A stretch of 64,000 bases of DNA, from contig JBIIAO010000001.1 of the NCBI GenBank assembly GCA_044239865.1, positions 434,001 through 498,000 of the forward strand, in the 5' to 3' direction. Positions 10,605 to 19,214 of this stretch are shown in pieces (positions within the stretch are counted from its first letter, which is position 1; every line of letters starts with the position of its first letter). Origin of the DNA: CAIZGX01 sp044239865. Lineage in GTDB: Bacteria; Bacteroidota; Bacteroidia; Flavobacteriales_D; Sanyastnellaceae. The translations under genes and the position numbers were made by a program. Below the pieces are notes generated by a model. That model made no database searches and had not been told where the DNA came from. It worked only from the letters and a program-made list of their open reading frames with translations.

Positions 10605-12470
10605 ATGAAATTAGTTTTTCCAAAGCAAATCACACCGCGCTGGCTTATCTTCTCGATAGACCTCGCGCTGTGTGCTTTTGCCTTTCTTGGCGCTTATCTG
10701 ATTCGTTTTGAATTTGCTATTCCGAAAAATGAATTGGAGTTAATGGTGCTTTTCGCACCAATATATTTTTTGGTTAGGGCAGTTTCATTCTTTGTTGGAA
10801 AATCTTATTCAGGAATAATTCGTTTCACAAGCACACAAGATGCTATTCGTTTAGGAATTGCTCTCTTGTTGGGTAGCTTGTCTTTTGTGCTTTTGAACTT
10901 CTTACGCAGAGGAATAAACGGAGCTTATTTAGTTCCTCTTTCAATTGTAATATTGGAGTTTCTCTTGAGCGGTGCGCTGCTCGTTATTTTCCGTCTATCT
11001 ATAAAATTCCTATACATGGAATTGAAAAGTTCGAAAGGAAGTAAAACGAAAGTGGTGGTATTCGGTGCAGGAGAAGGAGGATTGCTGTTGAAAAGAACGC
11101 TCGATCGAGATCGTAACTCGGCATTGGAAGTTGTGGCCTTCTTCGACGACAACCAACAAAAAGTTGGAAAGAAATTGGAAGGCGTTGATATTTTAAGTTC
11201 GAAAAAGCTAGACGATTTCTTGGCTTCGAATCCGATTGAAGAACTCATTATTTCGGTTCCTGAAATAGCTATTTCACGGAAACGTCAATTGGTTGATTTA
11301 GCCTTGAAATACAAGGTTTCTTTGAAGCATCTTCCGCATGCAAACAATTGGATAAACGGAGAGCTCAGCGCAAAGCAATTGCGTGAAGTGAAGTTTGAAG
11401 ATCTTCTTGGAAGAGACGTGATTCAAATGAGTTCGAACGAAGTGAAAGAAATTATTCAGAACAAAGTTGTTTTGGTTACCGGCGCGGCTGGCAGCATTGG
11501 TAGCGAATTGGTTCGTCAATGCTTGTTGTTGAATCCGGCGAAAGTCATTGCATGCGATGTTGCAGAGACTCCCATGTTCTTATTGGGAAATGAATTGTCG
11601 AAGTACATTGATGAAGGAAAGTTGGAAATGGTCATTGGCGACGTGCGCAACGAATTGCGTATGAGACGCATGTTCGAAGCATTTCAACCTAAAATAGTTT
11701 TTCATGCTGCTGCTTATAAGCATGTTCCATTGATGGAAAACAATCCGGCTGAGGCCATCGCAACGAATGTTTTTGGATCTGAAAACGTTTTGGATTTAGC
11801 GAATGAGTTTGGTGCTGAGCGTTTTGTTATGATTAGCACAGATAAGGCGGTGAATCCGACCAACGTCATGGGCGCAAGCAAGCGCATTGCAGAAATGATT
11901 GTGCAGTCGAAAGAGACATCACTCATTTGTGTGACCACGCGATTTGGAAATGTATTGGGAAGCAACGGCTCAGTAATTCCAGTATTCAGAAAACAGATTG
12001 AAGAGGGAGGTCCTGTTACTGTAACACACAGAGACATTACACGCTTCTTCATGACTATTCCGGAAGCGGTGCAATTGGTCTTGGAAGCAGGCGCGATGGG
12101 GAAAGGAAACGATATTTTCGCGTTCGATATGGGACAGCAAGTGCGAATATCGGACCTGGCTGAGCAGATGATTAGATTAAGCGGATTAGAGCCCGGGCAA
12201 GACATAGAGATTCAATACACAGGACTTCGTCCGGGAGAGAAGTTGTATGAAGAAGTTCTTGCAACCGAAGAGAACACGGTTCCTACACACAACGAGAAAA
12301 TTCTTTCCGCGAAAGTGCGCACCGTTGAAGCTTCTGAGTTGAAAGAGAAATTGTCTCGGTTGGAAGATCAAATGAATCTTCAAAACAACAATGAAATGGT
12401 TCGTGTTATGAAAGAGATTGTTCCTGAATTCAAGAGCAACAATTCAGAGTTTTCTTTGCTCGACAATTAA
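10605..12470 (+). CDS. Membrane nucleotide-sugar 4,6-dehydratase/epimerase (CapD/WbpM/PglF family)
   Basis: 621 aa. Four predicted transmembrane helices occupy residues 1 to about 130, followed by a CoA-binding-like Rossmann domain (VVVFGAGEGGLLLKR near 147) and an extended SDR domain with NAD motif VLVTGAAGSIGSELVRQ near 289. In the active-site region STDKAVNPTNVMGASKR the usual SDR Tyr is Met (MxxxK), as in WbpM/PglF-type UDP-GlcNAc 4,6-dehydratases. It makes UDP-4-keto-6-deoxy sugars for surface polysaccharide or glycoprotein glycans, at the inner membrane. It sits between thiolase and yigZ with very short gaps; no other glycan genes are adjacent, so it is an isolated surface-sugar gene. 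Confidence 0.9.
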   Translation: MKLVFPKQITPRWLIFSIDLALCAFAFLGAYLIRFEFAIPKNELELMVLFAPIYFLVRAVSFFVGKSYSGIIRFTSTQDAIRLGIALLLGSLSFVLLNFLRRGINGAYLVPLSIVILEFLLSGALLVIFRLSIKFLYMELKSSKGSKTKVVVFGAGEGGLLLKRTLDRDRNSALEVVAFFDDNQQKVGKKLEGVDILSSKKLDDFLASNPIEELIISVPEIAISRKRQLVDLALKYKVSLKHLPHANNWINGELSAKQLREVKFEDLLGRDVIQMSSNEVKEIIQNKVVLVTGAAGSIGSELVRQCLLLNPAKVIACDVAETPMFLLGNELSKYIDEGKLEMVIGDVRNELRMRRMFEAFQPKIVFHAAAYKHVPLMENNPAEAIATNVFGSENVLDLANEFGAERFVMISTDKAVNPTNVMGASKRIAEMIVQSKETSLICVTTRFGNVLGSNGSVIPVFRKQIEEGGPVTVTHRDITRFFMTIPEAVQLVLEAGAMGKGNDIFAFDMGQQVRISDLAEQMIRLSGLEPGQDIEIQYTGLRPGEKLYEEVLATEENTVPTHNEKILSAKVRTVEASELKEKLSRLEDQMNLQNNNEMVRVMKEIVPEFKSNNSEFSLLDN

Positions 12471-12475
12471 TTGTC

Positions 12476-13093
12476 ATGGCGAGTTACCGCACCATTTCTG
12501 AAGAAGCAGAATCGCTTTACAAAGTCAGCGGAAGTAAGCACATTGGAAGAACCTTTCATGTTCATTCCGAAAAACAAGCCAAAGAAATTCTTCAAAAACT
12601 TTGGGAAGAACATCCTCAAGCGACGCACATTTGCTTCGCTTATATCTTAACGGTTTATGAAAAGTTGGAACGAAGTTCCGACGATGGAGAGCCTGCCGGT
12701 ACTGCGGGAAAGCCAATCTTGAATCAAATTAAATCGTCGAAACTCACAGAAGTTTTAGTTGCTGTCATTCGCTATTACGGCGGAACAAAGTTGGGGGTTT
12801 CCGGATTAATTGACGCCTACAAAAATGCTGCGAAGCTTGCGCTAGAAGAGAGTGGAGTAGAGGAATGTGAAGTAGAAGTTCAATATGCACTTTCAGTTAG
12901 TCATGAAGAAACACCTTCGCTCATGAATGCACTAAATCGACTTTCATTTCGAAAAATAAATACAACGGTTGAAATGAATTTCACCATTGAAATTTCAATC
13001 AAAGAAGAAAATGAATCGCAGCTACTAAGTGTCTTGAAAGATCTTCGATTAAACTCTTTGAAAGAGGAAAGGCTTGCGAAGCACCTTTCGTAG
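12476..13093 (+). CDS. yigZ: YigZ/IMPACT family protein
   Basis: 205 aa. The UPF0029 domain includes the family signature VIRYYGGTKLGVSGLIDAY (about 96-114) preceded by SDDGEPAGTAGKPIL (about 64-78). The C-terminal half is the smaller YigZ ferredoxin-like domain. The family is related to eukaryotic IMPACT/YIH1, which binds Gcn1; the bacterial role is uncertain and a nucleic-acid-binding or translation-linked function is only proposed. It starts 5 bases after the dehydratase stop, so it is translated from the same mRNA. Confidence 0.9.
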   Translation: MASYRTISEEAESLYKVSGSKHIGRTFHVHSEKQAKEILQKLWEEHPQATHICFAYILTVYEKLERSSDDGEPAGTAGKPILNQIKSSKLTEVLVAVIRYYGGTKLGVSGLIDAYKNAAKLALEESGVEECEVEVQYALSVSHEETPSLMNALNRLSFRKINTTVEMNFTIEISIKEENESQLLSVLKDLRLNSLKEERLAKHLS

Positions 13094-13137
13094 GACCTTC
13101 CAACGGACCTTTGGAATAACCTTCCACCGGACCTACG
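13089..13137. repeat. Nested palindrome between convergent genes
   Basis: Outer arms CGTAGG (13089-13094) and CCTACG (13132-13137) enclose an inner stem TTCCAA / TTGGAA (13098-13103, 13111-13116). A GGACCT/AACCT phrase recurs roughly every 12 bases. It covers the ends of yigZ and of the SpoIID gene and could form a bidirectional transcript-end structure. Confidence 0.5.
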
Positions 13138-14293
13138 GAGCAGTAGTTACATTTTCCTTGAAAAGCCATTGCTTGTCGAACGGCACAATTTGCACGTTGC
13201 TGAAATAAAATTGAAGGATGTCTTCTGCTAATTTCCCTTTCTTCGCCATGTTCATGGCACCTTCTTGACAAAGTCCAACGCCGTGTCCGAATCCTCTTCC
13301 ATGTAAAATAATTTCATTGTCTAATTCTTCAATATGGAAATAAGCCGACTTTAATTTTAAGTCTGTGCGCATCTCCTTTGTTGGAAGTGATGTGTTTTTT
13401 TGCACGTAGTAAAAAGGACGCTTGTTGGCATTACAATTCATACTTCCAGCAATGCATGCATCGCTGTCGCTAATTGAAATGTTTTTAGTGATCAAGTACT
13501 TTTTCCAATCATTCGAGGGTATTCGTTTTTCCCATGTGCTGTTTGGCATTCCCATACAATAGGGGTCTTTCTTTCCAACACAATAAGGAAGGCTCGACTT
13601 CCAAACGTCTTGCGCACTGCAGGTTTGTCCGCCGCAATTGCTATGAAAAAAAGCAGTGATTAATTGAGCCGCGCTGTCGACAATAACTAAGTTTTCAGTG
13701 GCCTTTACTGCTGTGAAAATATCGGTGTCTTTTTTAGAAATACCATGGTAAACCTGGCAGTGTGTGCCATCGCAGACATCAAATCCGGCATGTCTTTCAT
13801 GATTTCGTAAGGCGTATGTTCTACTCAGAATAGCTTGTACTTTGTAGTATTCTAGCGGTTTGTTCGCCCCGCCTTCCGCTTCAACCACTCCCGCAACATA
13901 TTCCTCAACGGGAAGTGTGTTAATCACTTGTATTTTTTTTGTTGTAGGTTGAAGGGAAAAATTGCCTTCGTATTTAAAGTTAAAGGATTTGGAATTCTGC
14001 ATCAATGCAAACAACGCTTTATTGCTTTTCGAAAAAAAATGTGCTGACGAAGTTTGTATGGTTTTGTATGGATCTGTTTTTAGTTGTATGCTTTTTCCAT
14101 TCAACATAAACACAACTGTATGCTTACTCGGTATGTGAAGATCAATGGTGTCGCATTGAATGTGAAAACTATCGGTGCATTGCACATAGAGGTATGTCCA
14201 TTGTTTTTGTGAAAGCAATTCCAAGCGAACAACTTGTCCATGCAGATGCAGAGACAGAAGTATTGTGCAGAAGAAGAGGATGCTAGTTTTCAC
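13133..14293 (-). CDS. Exported SpoIID/LytB domain protein
   Basis: 386 aa, GTG start at 14293, signal peptide (residues 1 to about 19). The SpoIID domain occupies about 130-375: NTLPVEEYVAGVVEAEGG, VQAILSRTYAL, SNCGGQT and the C-terminal GRGFGHGVGLCQEGAM block. SpoIID is a lytic transglycosylase acting on denuded peptidoglycan, and LytB is an amidase enhancer; in non-sporulating Bacteroidota the domain is presumed to act on cell-wall glycan (inference). The N-terminal 120 residues are a beta-rich region without recognised domain. It follows lpxB by 25 bases in the same direction and may be co-transcribed, but a TAGTTTAG sequence 5 bases before its GTG could also give it its own promoter. Confidence 0.87.
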   Translation of the reverse strand: MKTSILFFCTILLSLHLHGQVVRLELLSQKQWTYLYVQCTDSFHIQCDTIDLHIPSKHTVVFMLNGKSIQLKTDPYKTIQTSSAHFFSKSNKALFALMQNSKSFNFKYEGNFSLQPTTKKIQVINTLPVEEYVAGVVEAEGGANKPLEYYKVQAILSRTYALRNHERHAGFDVCDGTHCQVYHGISKKDTDIFTAVKATENLVIVDSAAQLITAFFHSNCGGQTCSAQDVWKSSLPYCVGKKDPYCMGMPNSTWEKRIPSNDWKKYLITKNISISDSDACIAGSMNCNANKRPFYYVQKNTSLPTKEMRTDLKLKSAYFHIEELDNEIILHGRGFGHGVGLCQEGAMNMAKKGKLAEDILQFYFSNVQIVPFDKQWLFKENVTTAP

Positions 14294-14318
14294 AAGTGCT
14301 AAACTACGTTCAGAAGAA

Positions 14319-15458
14319 TTAGGCTTTTGAGAGACCTTTAATATTTTTCAACAGTAAACTTGCCGTTAACTCAGAAGCACCGCCATTGCCCAATGACGAT
14401 TTCAATTCAGTATATGAAGACAAAACATTTTCGCGTTTGCTTCCTCCAACAAGCACTGCGCGCAATTCTTCCTCCGCTTGAGTGACATTCCATTCATCTT
14501 GAATGAGCTCGCGAACGGCTTCGCGATTCAGCAATAAATTCACCAATGAAATGAATTTGATTTTCACCAAGCGTTTCGCAATCGCAAAGGAGATGGCGTT
14601 GGCTTTGTAACAAACAACTTGAGGAGTTCCCAGTAATGCTGTTTCTAACGTTGCTGTTCCGCTAGTCACCAAGGCCGCTTCGCTCGCTTCCAGCAAGTCG
14701 TAAGTGACGTTATAAAACAAACTCACTTTGTGCTTGCCAATAATTTCCTTGTATAATTTTTCTGGAAGGGAAGGTGCGCCAGCGATAATAAATTGATGCT
14801 CGGGAAATTTGGATTTCATTTCCAACATGACGTTCAACATGCGCGTGACTTCTTGCTTGCGGCTTCCAGGAAGCAAAGCAATAATTGAACGGTTATCCAA
14901 GAAATATCTTTTTCGAAAATCTTCCGAAGAAACGTTTTTGCGTTTATTCATTTCATCTAACAAAGGATGTCCAACAAATTGAACGTCCATTCCTTTGCTC
15001 GAATAAAAATCCTTTTCGAAAGGAAGCACTGCGTAGAGCTCTGTAACGTCGCGCTTTATTTTGTGAACGCGATTTTCTTTCCAGGCCCAAATTTGCGGAG
15101 CAATGTAATAGTAAACCGGAATGCCATGTTTCTTCGCCCATGCAGCAATACGTAGGTTGAATCCAGGGTAATCGATAAGGATGATTGCGTCTGGTTTTTC
15201 ACTTAGAATTTCATCTTTGCAACGCTGAATGTTTTTGAAAATGGTTCGAATGTTTTTCACCACTTCCCAAAATCCCATGAAGGCTAAGTCTTTGAAATGC
15301 GTTGAAACTATCACGCCTTCGCGTTGCATTAAATCTCCGCCCCAACCCATAAGTTGAAGTGAGGGGTCTTGCTTCAACAAGGCCATGGCCAAATTACTTG
15401 CGTGCAAATCGCCAGATGCTTCTCCTGCGATGAAGAAGAATTTCTTTCCTTGTTGCAT
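14319..15458 (-). CDS. lpxB: Lipid-A-disaccharide synthase
   Basis: 379 aa from ATG 15458 (one codon downstream of an in-frame TTG). It condenses UDP-2,3-diacylglucosamine with lipid X to form the lipid A disaccharide at the cytoplasmic face of the inner membrane. GT19 family motifs: FFIAGEASGDLHASNL at the N-terminus, GVIVSTHFKDLAFMG, LLPGSRKQEV near 196 and TSGTATLETAL-GTPQVV near 262. Its ATG overlaps the stop of the preceding small membrane protein gene (TGATG), which indicates translational coupling. It belongs to the surE - 102-aa gene - lpxB - SpoIID run. Confidence 0.96.
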   Translation of the reverse strand: MQQGKKFFFIAGEASGDLHASNLAMALLKQDPSLQLMGWGGDLMQREGVIVSTHFKDLAFMGFWEVVKNIRTIFKNIQRCKDEILSEKPDAIILIDYPGFNLRIAAWAKKHGIPVYYYIAPQIWAWKENRVHKIKRDVTELYAVLPFEKDFYSSKGMDVQFVGHPLLDEMNKRKNVSSEDFRKRYFLDNRSIIALLPGSRKQEVTRMLNVMLEMKSKFPEHQFIIAGAPSLPEKLYKEIIGKHKVSLFYNVTYDLLEASEAALVTSGTATLETALLGTPQVVCYKANAISFAIAKRLVKIKFISLVNLLLNREAVRELIQDEWNVTQAEEELRAVLVGGSKRENVLSSYTELKSSLGNGGASELTASLLLKNIKGLSKA

Positions 15459-15766
15459 CAATACAAGTAAATGGCAACAGGGACGCTAACGATAACAACC
15501 GCGAGAAGTCCTTTACAGAAATTGTAATATTCTTGACGAATCATAACGAAGAACAAGATCACATCGAACAGTATGCTAACGGTGACAAGTTTGTCGTGAA
15601 AGATATCGCTTCCTTGAACCAATGTTTGGAAGAATCTGGCGAATGTCTGCCCATTCAATTGTGCAATTAAAAATCCGAAGACCACGAATCCAACCGCAGC
15701 TCCTAGAATTCCGGCAGCAAGTCCGAATGCAAACGTGTCCAACTTTCCTTTTTTTACTGTGGCCAT
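15458..15766 (-). CDS. Small three-helix membrane protein, unknown
   Basis: 102 aa, not recognised. Three hydrophobic segments are visible (about 13-35, 60-75 and 84-101) with a short Lys-rich N-terminus. It overlaps surE by 13 bases upstream and shares a TGATG junction with lpxB downstream. A gene this tightly embedded is likely real and produced in proportion to LpxB; a role in lipid A handling is inference from position only. Confidence 0.75.
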   Translation of the reverse strand: MATVKKGKLDTFAFGLAAGILGAAVGFVVFGFLIAQLNGQTFARFFQTLVQGSDIFHDKLVTVSILFDVILFFVMIRQEYYNFCKGLLAVVIVSVPVAIYLY

Positions 15767-16527
15767 TGTTGCAAGTGTTTAAGGGTATGATAAGCAGTTA
15801 AATCGTATTGAACCGGCACAGCAGAAACGTACATATTCGCCAAGGCGTATTCGTCGGTGTCTTCTCCTTTGTCGTGATTGTGGAAAGTTCCTGTTAACCA
15901 GAAATAGTCTTTTCCACCTGGATCTTTTCTGTGTTCGAACCAATCGTCCCAGAAGGCTTCAGCCTGACGACCGAAACGGATACCTTTAATTTCTTCAATG
16001 CTTCCTTTTGGAATGTTAACATTCAAACAGAAGTTTTCTGGAAGTTTATCGTCATTCAAAACATTGCGAACGATAATTTCAGCGTAATGCATCGATGCGC
16101 TGAAGTCTGCCTCTGCTGCGTAGTCTTGAAGAGAGAATCCAAGAGAAGTAATTCCTTCCATAGCACCTTCAAGGGCGGCTGACATGGTTCCGCTATATAG
16201 GACGTTCGTCGCTGAATTGCTTCCGTGATTCACACCACTTAAAATTAGATCTGGCTTTTTCTTAATGATTTGCGAAATGCCGAACTTCACGCAATCCGCT
16301 GGAGTGCCTGAGCATGAATAGGCTTGAACCCCTTCACCAAAGATGTTTTGCTCTTCCGCGCGAATGATACCGTTAATGGTAACTGCGTGTCCCATTCCGC
16401 TTTGCGCTTTGTCGGGGGCTACCACGACTACTTGTCCAAATTTCTTGGCCACTTCCACCAACGAACGTATACCTTTCGCAGTAATGCCGTCGTCGTTTAC
16501 AACTAAAATCGTAGGTTCTGATTCCAT
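15754..16527 (-). CDS. surE: 5'/3'-nucleotidase SurE
   Basis: 257 aa. It dephosphorylates nucleoside 5'- and 3'-monophosphates (and short polyphosphate) with a divalent metal. Metal-site residues are visible: Asp-Asp in LVVNDDGITAKG (about 11-12), Ser in AQSGMGHAVT (about 43) and Asn in SGVNHGSNS (about 99). Length is typical. A TATGTTTG -7 element lies only four bases before the ATG, so the mRNA may be leaderless. First gene of the cluster leading into lpxB. Confidence 0.95.
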   Translation of the reverse strand: MESEPTILVVNDDGITAKGIRSLVEVAKKFGQVVVVAPDKAQSGMGHAVTINGIIRAEEQNIFGEGVQAYSCSGTPADCVKFGISQIIKKKPDLILSGVNHGSNSATNVLYSGTMSAALEGAMEGITSLGFSLQDYAAEADFSASMHYAEIIVRNVLNDDKLPENFCLNVNIPKGSIEEIKGIRFGRQAEAFWDDWFEHRKDPGGKDYFWLTGTFHNHDKGEDTDEYALANMYVSAVPVQYDLTAYHTLKHLQQWPQ

Positions 16528-16531
16528 ACTG

Positions 16532-16539
16532 CAAACATA
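16532..16539 (-). promoter_or_regulatory. -7 promoter element of surE (TATGTTTG), 4 bases from ATG
   Basis: Exact TAnnTTTG match on the reverse strand with the spacer ACTG (read on +) between element and start codon. Transcription would begin at or next to the A of ATG. Confidence 0.6.
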
Positions 16540-16611
16540 AGCTCGAAAAGTATCTTCACTTGCCTCAGGTTCATGAATATTTCTTCATCTTTGCCCAAGA
16601 TTTATAAACAT

Positions 16612-17808
16612 ATGAATGCATTCGTAGTTGGCGGTGTTCGCACCGCGATTGGAAGTTTTGGAGGAACGCTTGGTCCGGTTAGAGCCGATGATTTAGCAGC
16701 AGTTGCTTTGTCTGAACTCATGAAGAAATTCCCGAACCTTGATCCCGCTGTTATTTCAGACGTGTTCATGGGGTGCGCCAATCAGGCTGGAGAAGACAAT
16801 CGCAACGTGGCGCGTATGGCAGTTTTGTTGGCAGGACTTCCGTATACGGTTCCCGCGGAAACCTTGAATCGCTTGTGCGCTTCGGGTATGAGTGCGGTTG
16901 CTACTGCGGCGCGTGCGGCGCATGCAAACGAAGGCGATGTGTTTATTGCAGGAGGAGTGGAGCACATGACCCGCGGACCGTGGGTGATTTCAAAAACCAG
17001 TTCGGCTTTTGGTAGAGATGCGCAAATGTTCGACTCATCTTTCGGATGGCGTTTTGTAAATCCGAAAATGAAAGAGATGTATGGCGTAGATGCAATGGGT
17101 GAAACGGCAGAGAACTTGGCAGAGATGTTCAACATCTCGCGCGAAGATCAAGATGCTTTCGCTTTGTGGTCGCAGCAGAAAGCAGCGGCTTCCATTGATT
17201 TATTGAAGGAAGAAATTGTGAACGTTTCCATTCCAACGAAGAAAGGTGATCCAATAATTTTTATTACAGATGAATTTGCGAAAGCAGGAACCACCTTGGA
17301 AGGTCTTGCAAAATTGCGCGCTTCATTTAGAAACGGAGGAACTGTAACTGCAGGAAATGCTTCTGGATTGAACGACGGTGCAGCTGCCTTGTTAATGGCG
17401 AGTGAGAGCGGATTGAATGCACATGGGTTAACGCCATTGACGCGTGTGGTTTCTTCAGCGGTAAGCGGTGTAGAGCCTCGCATTATGGGTATTGGTCCAG
17501 TTGAAGCTTCGAAGTTGGCGTTGAAACGTGCAGGATTGACGCTTGATCAAATAGATATTTTAGAATTGAACGAAGCCTTCGCTGCGCAAGTGTTAGCTTG
17601 TACACGTCAGCTTGGATTGGAAGACAACGATGCGCGCATCAATCCGCAAGGAGGTGCTATTGCATTGGGTCATCCGCTTGGAATGAGCGGTTCGCGCTTG
17701 GTTCAGACGGCTTCTATGCAGTTGGCACGCAGCAATAAGAAGTACGCTTTGTGCACCATGTGCATTGGAGTAGGACAGGGGTATGCAGTTGTTTTAGAGC
17801 GCGTATAA
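16612..17808 (+). CDS. paaJ: 3-oxoadipyl-CoA thiolase-like acetyl-CoA acyltransferase (PaaJ/PcaF type)
   Basis: 398 aa from ATG 16612; the upstream in-frame ATG at 16573 precedes the likely -7 element CATCTTTG (16586-16593) and is rejected. The phrase GCANQAGEDNRNVARMA, the IGWRFVNPKM-like segment (FGWRFVNPKMKEMYGVDAM) and the FALWSQQKA motif match PcaF/PaaJ rather than generic thiolases. Catalytic Cys is in LNRLCASGMSAV, His in ALGHPLGMSGSRL, second Cys in CTMCIGVGQG. Expected reaction: thiolytic cleavage of 3-oxoadipyl-CoA (and dehydrosuberyl-CoA) to succinyl-CoA plus acetyl-CoA at the end of phenylacetate/beta-ketoadipate catabolism. The adjacent paaY supports this assignment. Confidence 0.85.
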   Translation: MNAFVVGGVRTAIGSFGGTLGPVRADDLAAVALSELMKKFPNLDPAVISDVFMGCANQAGEDNRNVARMAVLLAGLPYTVPAETLNRLCASGMSAVATAARAAHANEGDVFIAGGVEHMTRGPWVISKTSSAFGRDAQMFDSSFGWRFVNPKMKEMYGVDAMGETAENLAEMFNISREDQDAFALWSQQKAAASIDLLKEEIVNVSIPTKKGDPIIFITDEFAKAGTTLEGLAKLRASFRNGGTVTAGNASGLNDGAAALLMASESGLNAHGLTPLTRVVSSAVSGVEPRIMGIGPVEASKLALKRAGLTLDQIDILELNEAFAAQVLACTRQLGLEDNDARINPQGGAIALGHPLGMSGSRLVQTASMQLARSNKKYALCTMCIGVGQGYAVVLERV

Positions 17809-17809
17809 C

Positions 17810-18412
17810 ATGGCGAACATTTTCGAATTCAACGGGTACATTCCAGTCATTCACGAATCGGCTTTCATTCATCCGAATGCAACCGTAACGGGAAATGTCA
17901 TCATAGGAAAGAACGTATACATTGGTCCAGGCGCTGCCATTCGCGGCGATTGGGGACAGATTGTTATTTCAGACGGATGCAACGTTCAAGAGAATTGCAC
18001 CATTCACATGTTTCCTGGAACTACAGTTGTTTTGGGTGAAAACGCGCACATTGGACATGGTTCTATTGTGCACGGCGCGCAGATTGGCGCGAATACCTTG
18101 GTTGGAATGAATGCGGTGTTAATGGACGATGTTGTTGTGGAAGAAGAGTGCATTATTGGTGCGTTGTGTTTTGTGCCTGCGAAAACATTAGTGGAAAGAA
18201 GAAGTGTTATGGTTGGAAATCCAGCGAAGAAGGTGAAAGAGGTGAGCGATCAGATGTTGGAATGGAAGACGGAAGGAACAGGCTGGTATCAGCGTCTTCC
18301 GGAGGAATGTCGCAATACCTTGCGCGCCGTTGAACCGCTTCGCGAAATTCCTGCCGACCGAAAGGTTCAGGACACGAAGGGCTATAATGCCTGGCACGAG
18401 CGCAAGTCATGA
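17810..18412 (+). CDS. paaY: PaaY-like gamma-carbonic-anhydrase-fold hexapeptide protein
   Basis: 200 aa, beginning one base after the thiolase stop. Left-handed beta-helix hexapeptide repeats run through residues 10-150 (VTGNVIIGKNVYIGPGAAIRGD, IGHGSIVHGAQIG, LVGMNAVLMDD). The C-terminal part GTGWYQRLPEECRNTL and VEPLREIPADR closely follows the PaaY pattern (ending in VEPLREV in E. coli). PaaY is a thioesterase of the phenylacetate pathway that rescues stalled CoA intermediates; the fold also occurs in gamma carbonic anhydrases, the alternative call. Its end overlaps trmN6 by 4 bases. Confidence 0.85.
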   Translation: MANIFEFNGYIPVIHESAFIHPNATVTGNVIIGKNVYIGPGAAIRGDWGQIVISDGCNVQENCTIHMFPGTTVVLGENAHIGHGSIVHGAQIGANTLVGMNAVLMDDVVVEEECIIGALCFVPAKTLVERRSVMVGNPAKKVKEVSDQMLEWKTEGTGWYQRLPEECRNTLRAVEPLREIPADRKVQDTKGYNAWHERKS

Positions 18413-19086
18413 GTTTTCAGTTTAAGCAATTTTCTGTATTGCATGAAGCCTCTTCTATGAAAGTGGGAACGGACGCTGTGTTATTGGGTGCCTTTATTCA
18501 GACAGAAAAACAAGAAAAGATTTTAGAAGTCGGAACGGGGTGTGGCGTTGTTGCGCTCATGCTCGCACAGAAAGGAAATCGAGTTTTAGCGATTGACATT
18601 CATGCACCTTCGGTGGAAGAAGCACAGCTAAATTTTAGCTATTCGAAATTTGCACCATTGCTCATGGCCGACGAGATTGATTTTTTCAAGCTTCAGGCAC
18701 CGGTGAAATTCGATCGCATTGTATCGAATCCACCTTTTTTTCAAAACAGTTTACAAGCCCCCGACGAAGCGCGCAATGTCGCTCGTCATGCCGTGAACGA
18801 TTGGGTGAAACGCTTCTGGGAACGCTCACGAAAGTTAACAGGAAGAGTGAATGTTATTATCCCTGTTGAGGTTTACGATGAATGGAAACGCGAAAGTGAA
18901 TTGTCGAATTTTTTCTTGGTGAAAAAATGCGAAATCTTTTCTCGCGCCGACAAACCCGCTATTCGATTTTTGTTGGAATATTATCGAATTGAAGAACCTC
19001 TTCAAGAATCATCTCTTGTTCTTATGAATGAAGATGGGACGAGGACGAAGGAGTATGCGGAGTTTGCGGAAGCATACTATCTGTGA
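18409..19086 (+). CDS. trmN6: tRNA1(Val) (adenine37-N6)-methyltransferase
   Basis: 225 aa. Class I SAM-dependent methyltransferase with motif I ILEVGTGCGVVALMLAQ (about 38-54), motif II IDIH and the N6-adenine active-site motif NPPFF (about 104-108). N-terminal sequence FKQFSVLHEASSMKVGTDAVLLG is typical of the YfiC/TrmN6 family, which methylates A37 of tRNA-Val. It overlaps paaY by 4 bases (ATGA), so it is co-translated with a catabolic pair to which it has no obvious functional link. The stop codon runs directly into a repeat array. Confidence 0.92.
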   Translation: MSFQFKQFSVLHEASSMKVGTDAVLLGAFIQTEKQEKILEVGTGCGVVALMLAQKGNRVLAIDIHAPSVEEAQLNFSYSKFAPLLMADEIDFFKLQAPVKFDRIVSNPPFFQNSLQAPDEARNVARHAVNDWVKRFWERSRKLTGRVNVIIPVEVYDEWKRESELSNFFLVKKCEIFSRADKPAIRFLLEYYRIEEPLQESSLVLMNEDGTRTKEYAEFAEAYYL

Positions 19087-19207
19087 ACTACGTTATTGGA
19101 AAATCGAAGATTTTATTCCTACTGCGAAATTGGAACTACGTAATTGGAAAACCTTCGGTTTTATTCCTACTGCGTAATTCCTATTGCATAATTCCTACTT
19201 CGTAATT
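19085..19207. repeat. Dispersed repeat, double-hairpin module (copy A, inverted)
   Basis: Two copies of about 48 bases (19085-19131, 19132-19179), each centred on a hairpin: AAAATC-GAA-GATTTT in the first and AAAACC-TTC-GGTTTT in the second. They are followed by 14-base partial units CCTATTGCATAATT and CCTACTTCGTAATT. Bases 19085-19179 are the exact reverse complement of 60775-60869 (95 of 95 by my reading), and a third version lies at 62835-62934. It lies between the convergent ends of trmN6 and the SirB1-like gene; the T-runs after the hairpins could also end transcripts. Confidence 0.9.
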
Positions 19208-19214
19208 AAAATAA

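Noticed and set aside
11714..12205. 163-codon reverse-strand frame inside the nucleotide-sugar dehydratase gene
   Set aside because: Antisense shadow of a clear SDR coding sequence; composition follows the codon bias of the real gene.
16573..16611. Upstream ATG as start of the PaaJ-type thiolase
   Set aside because: It precedes the likely -7 element and adds 13 residues before the canonical thiolase N-terminus.
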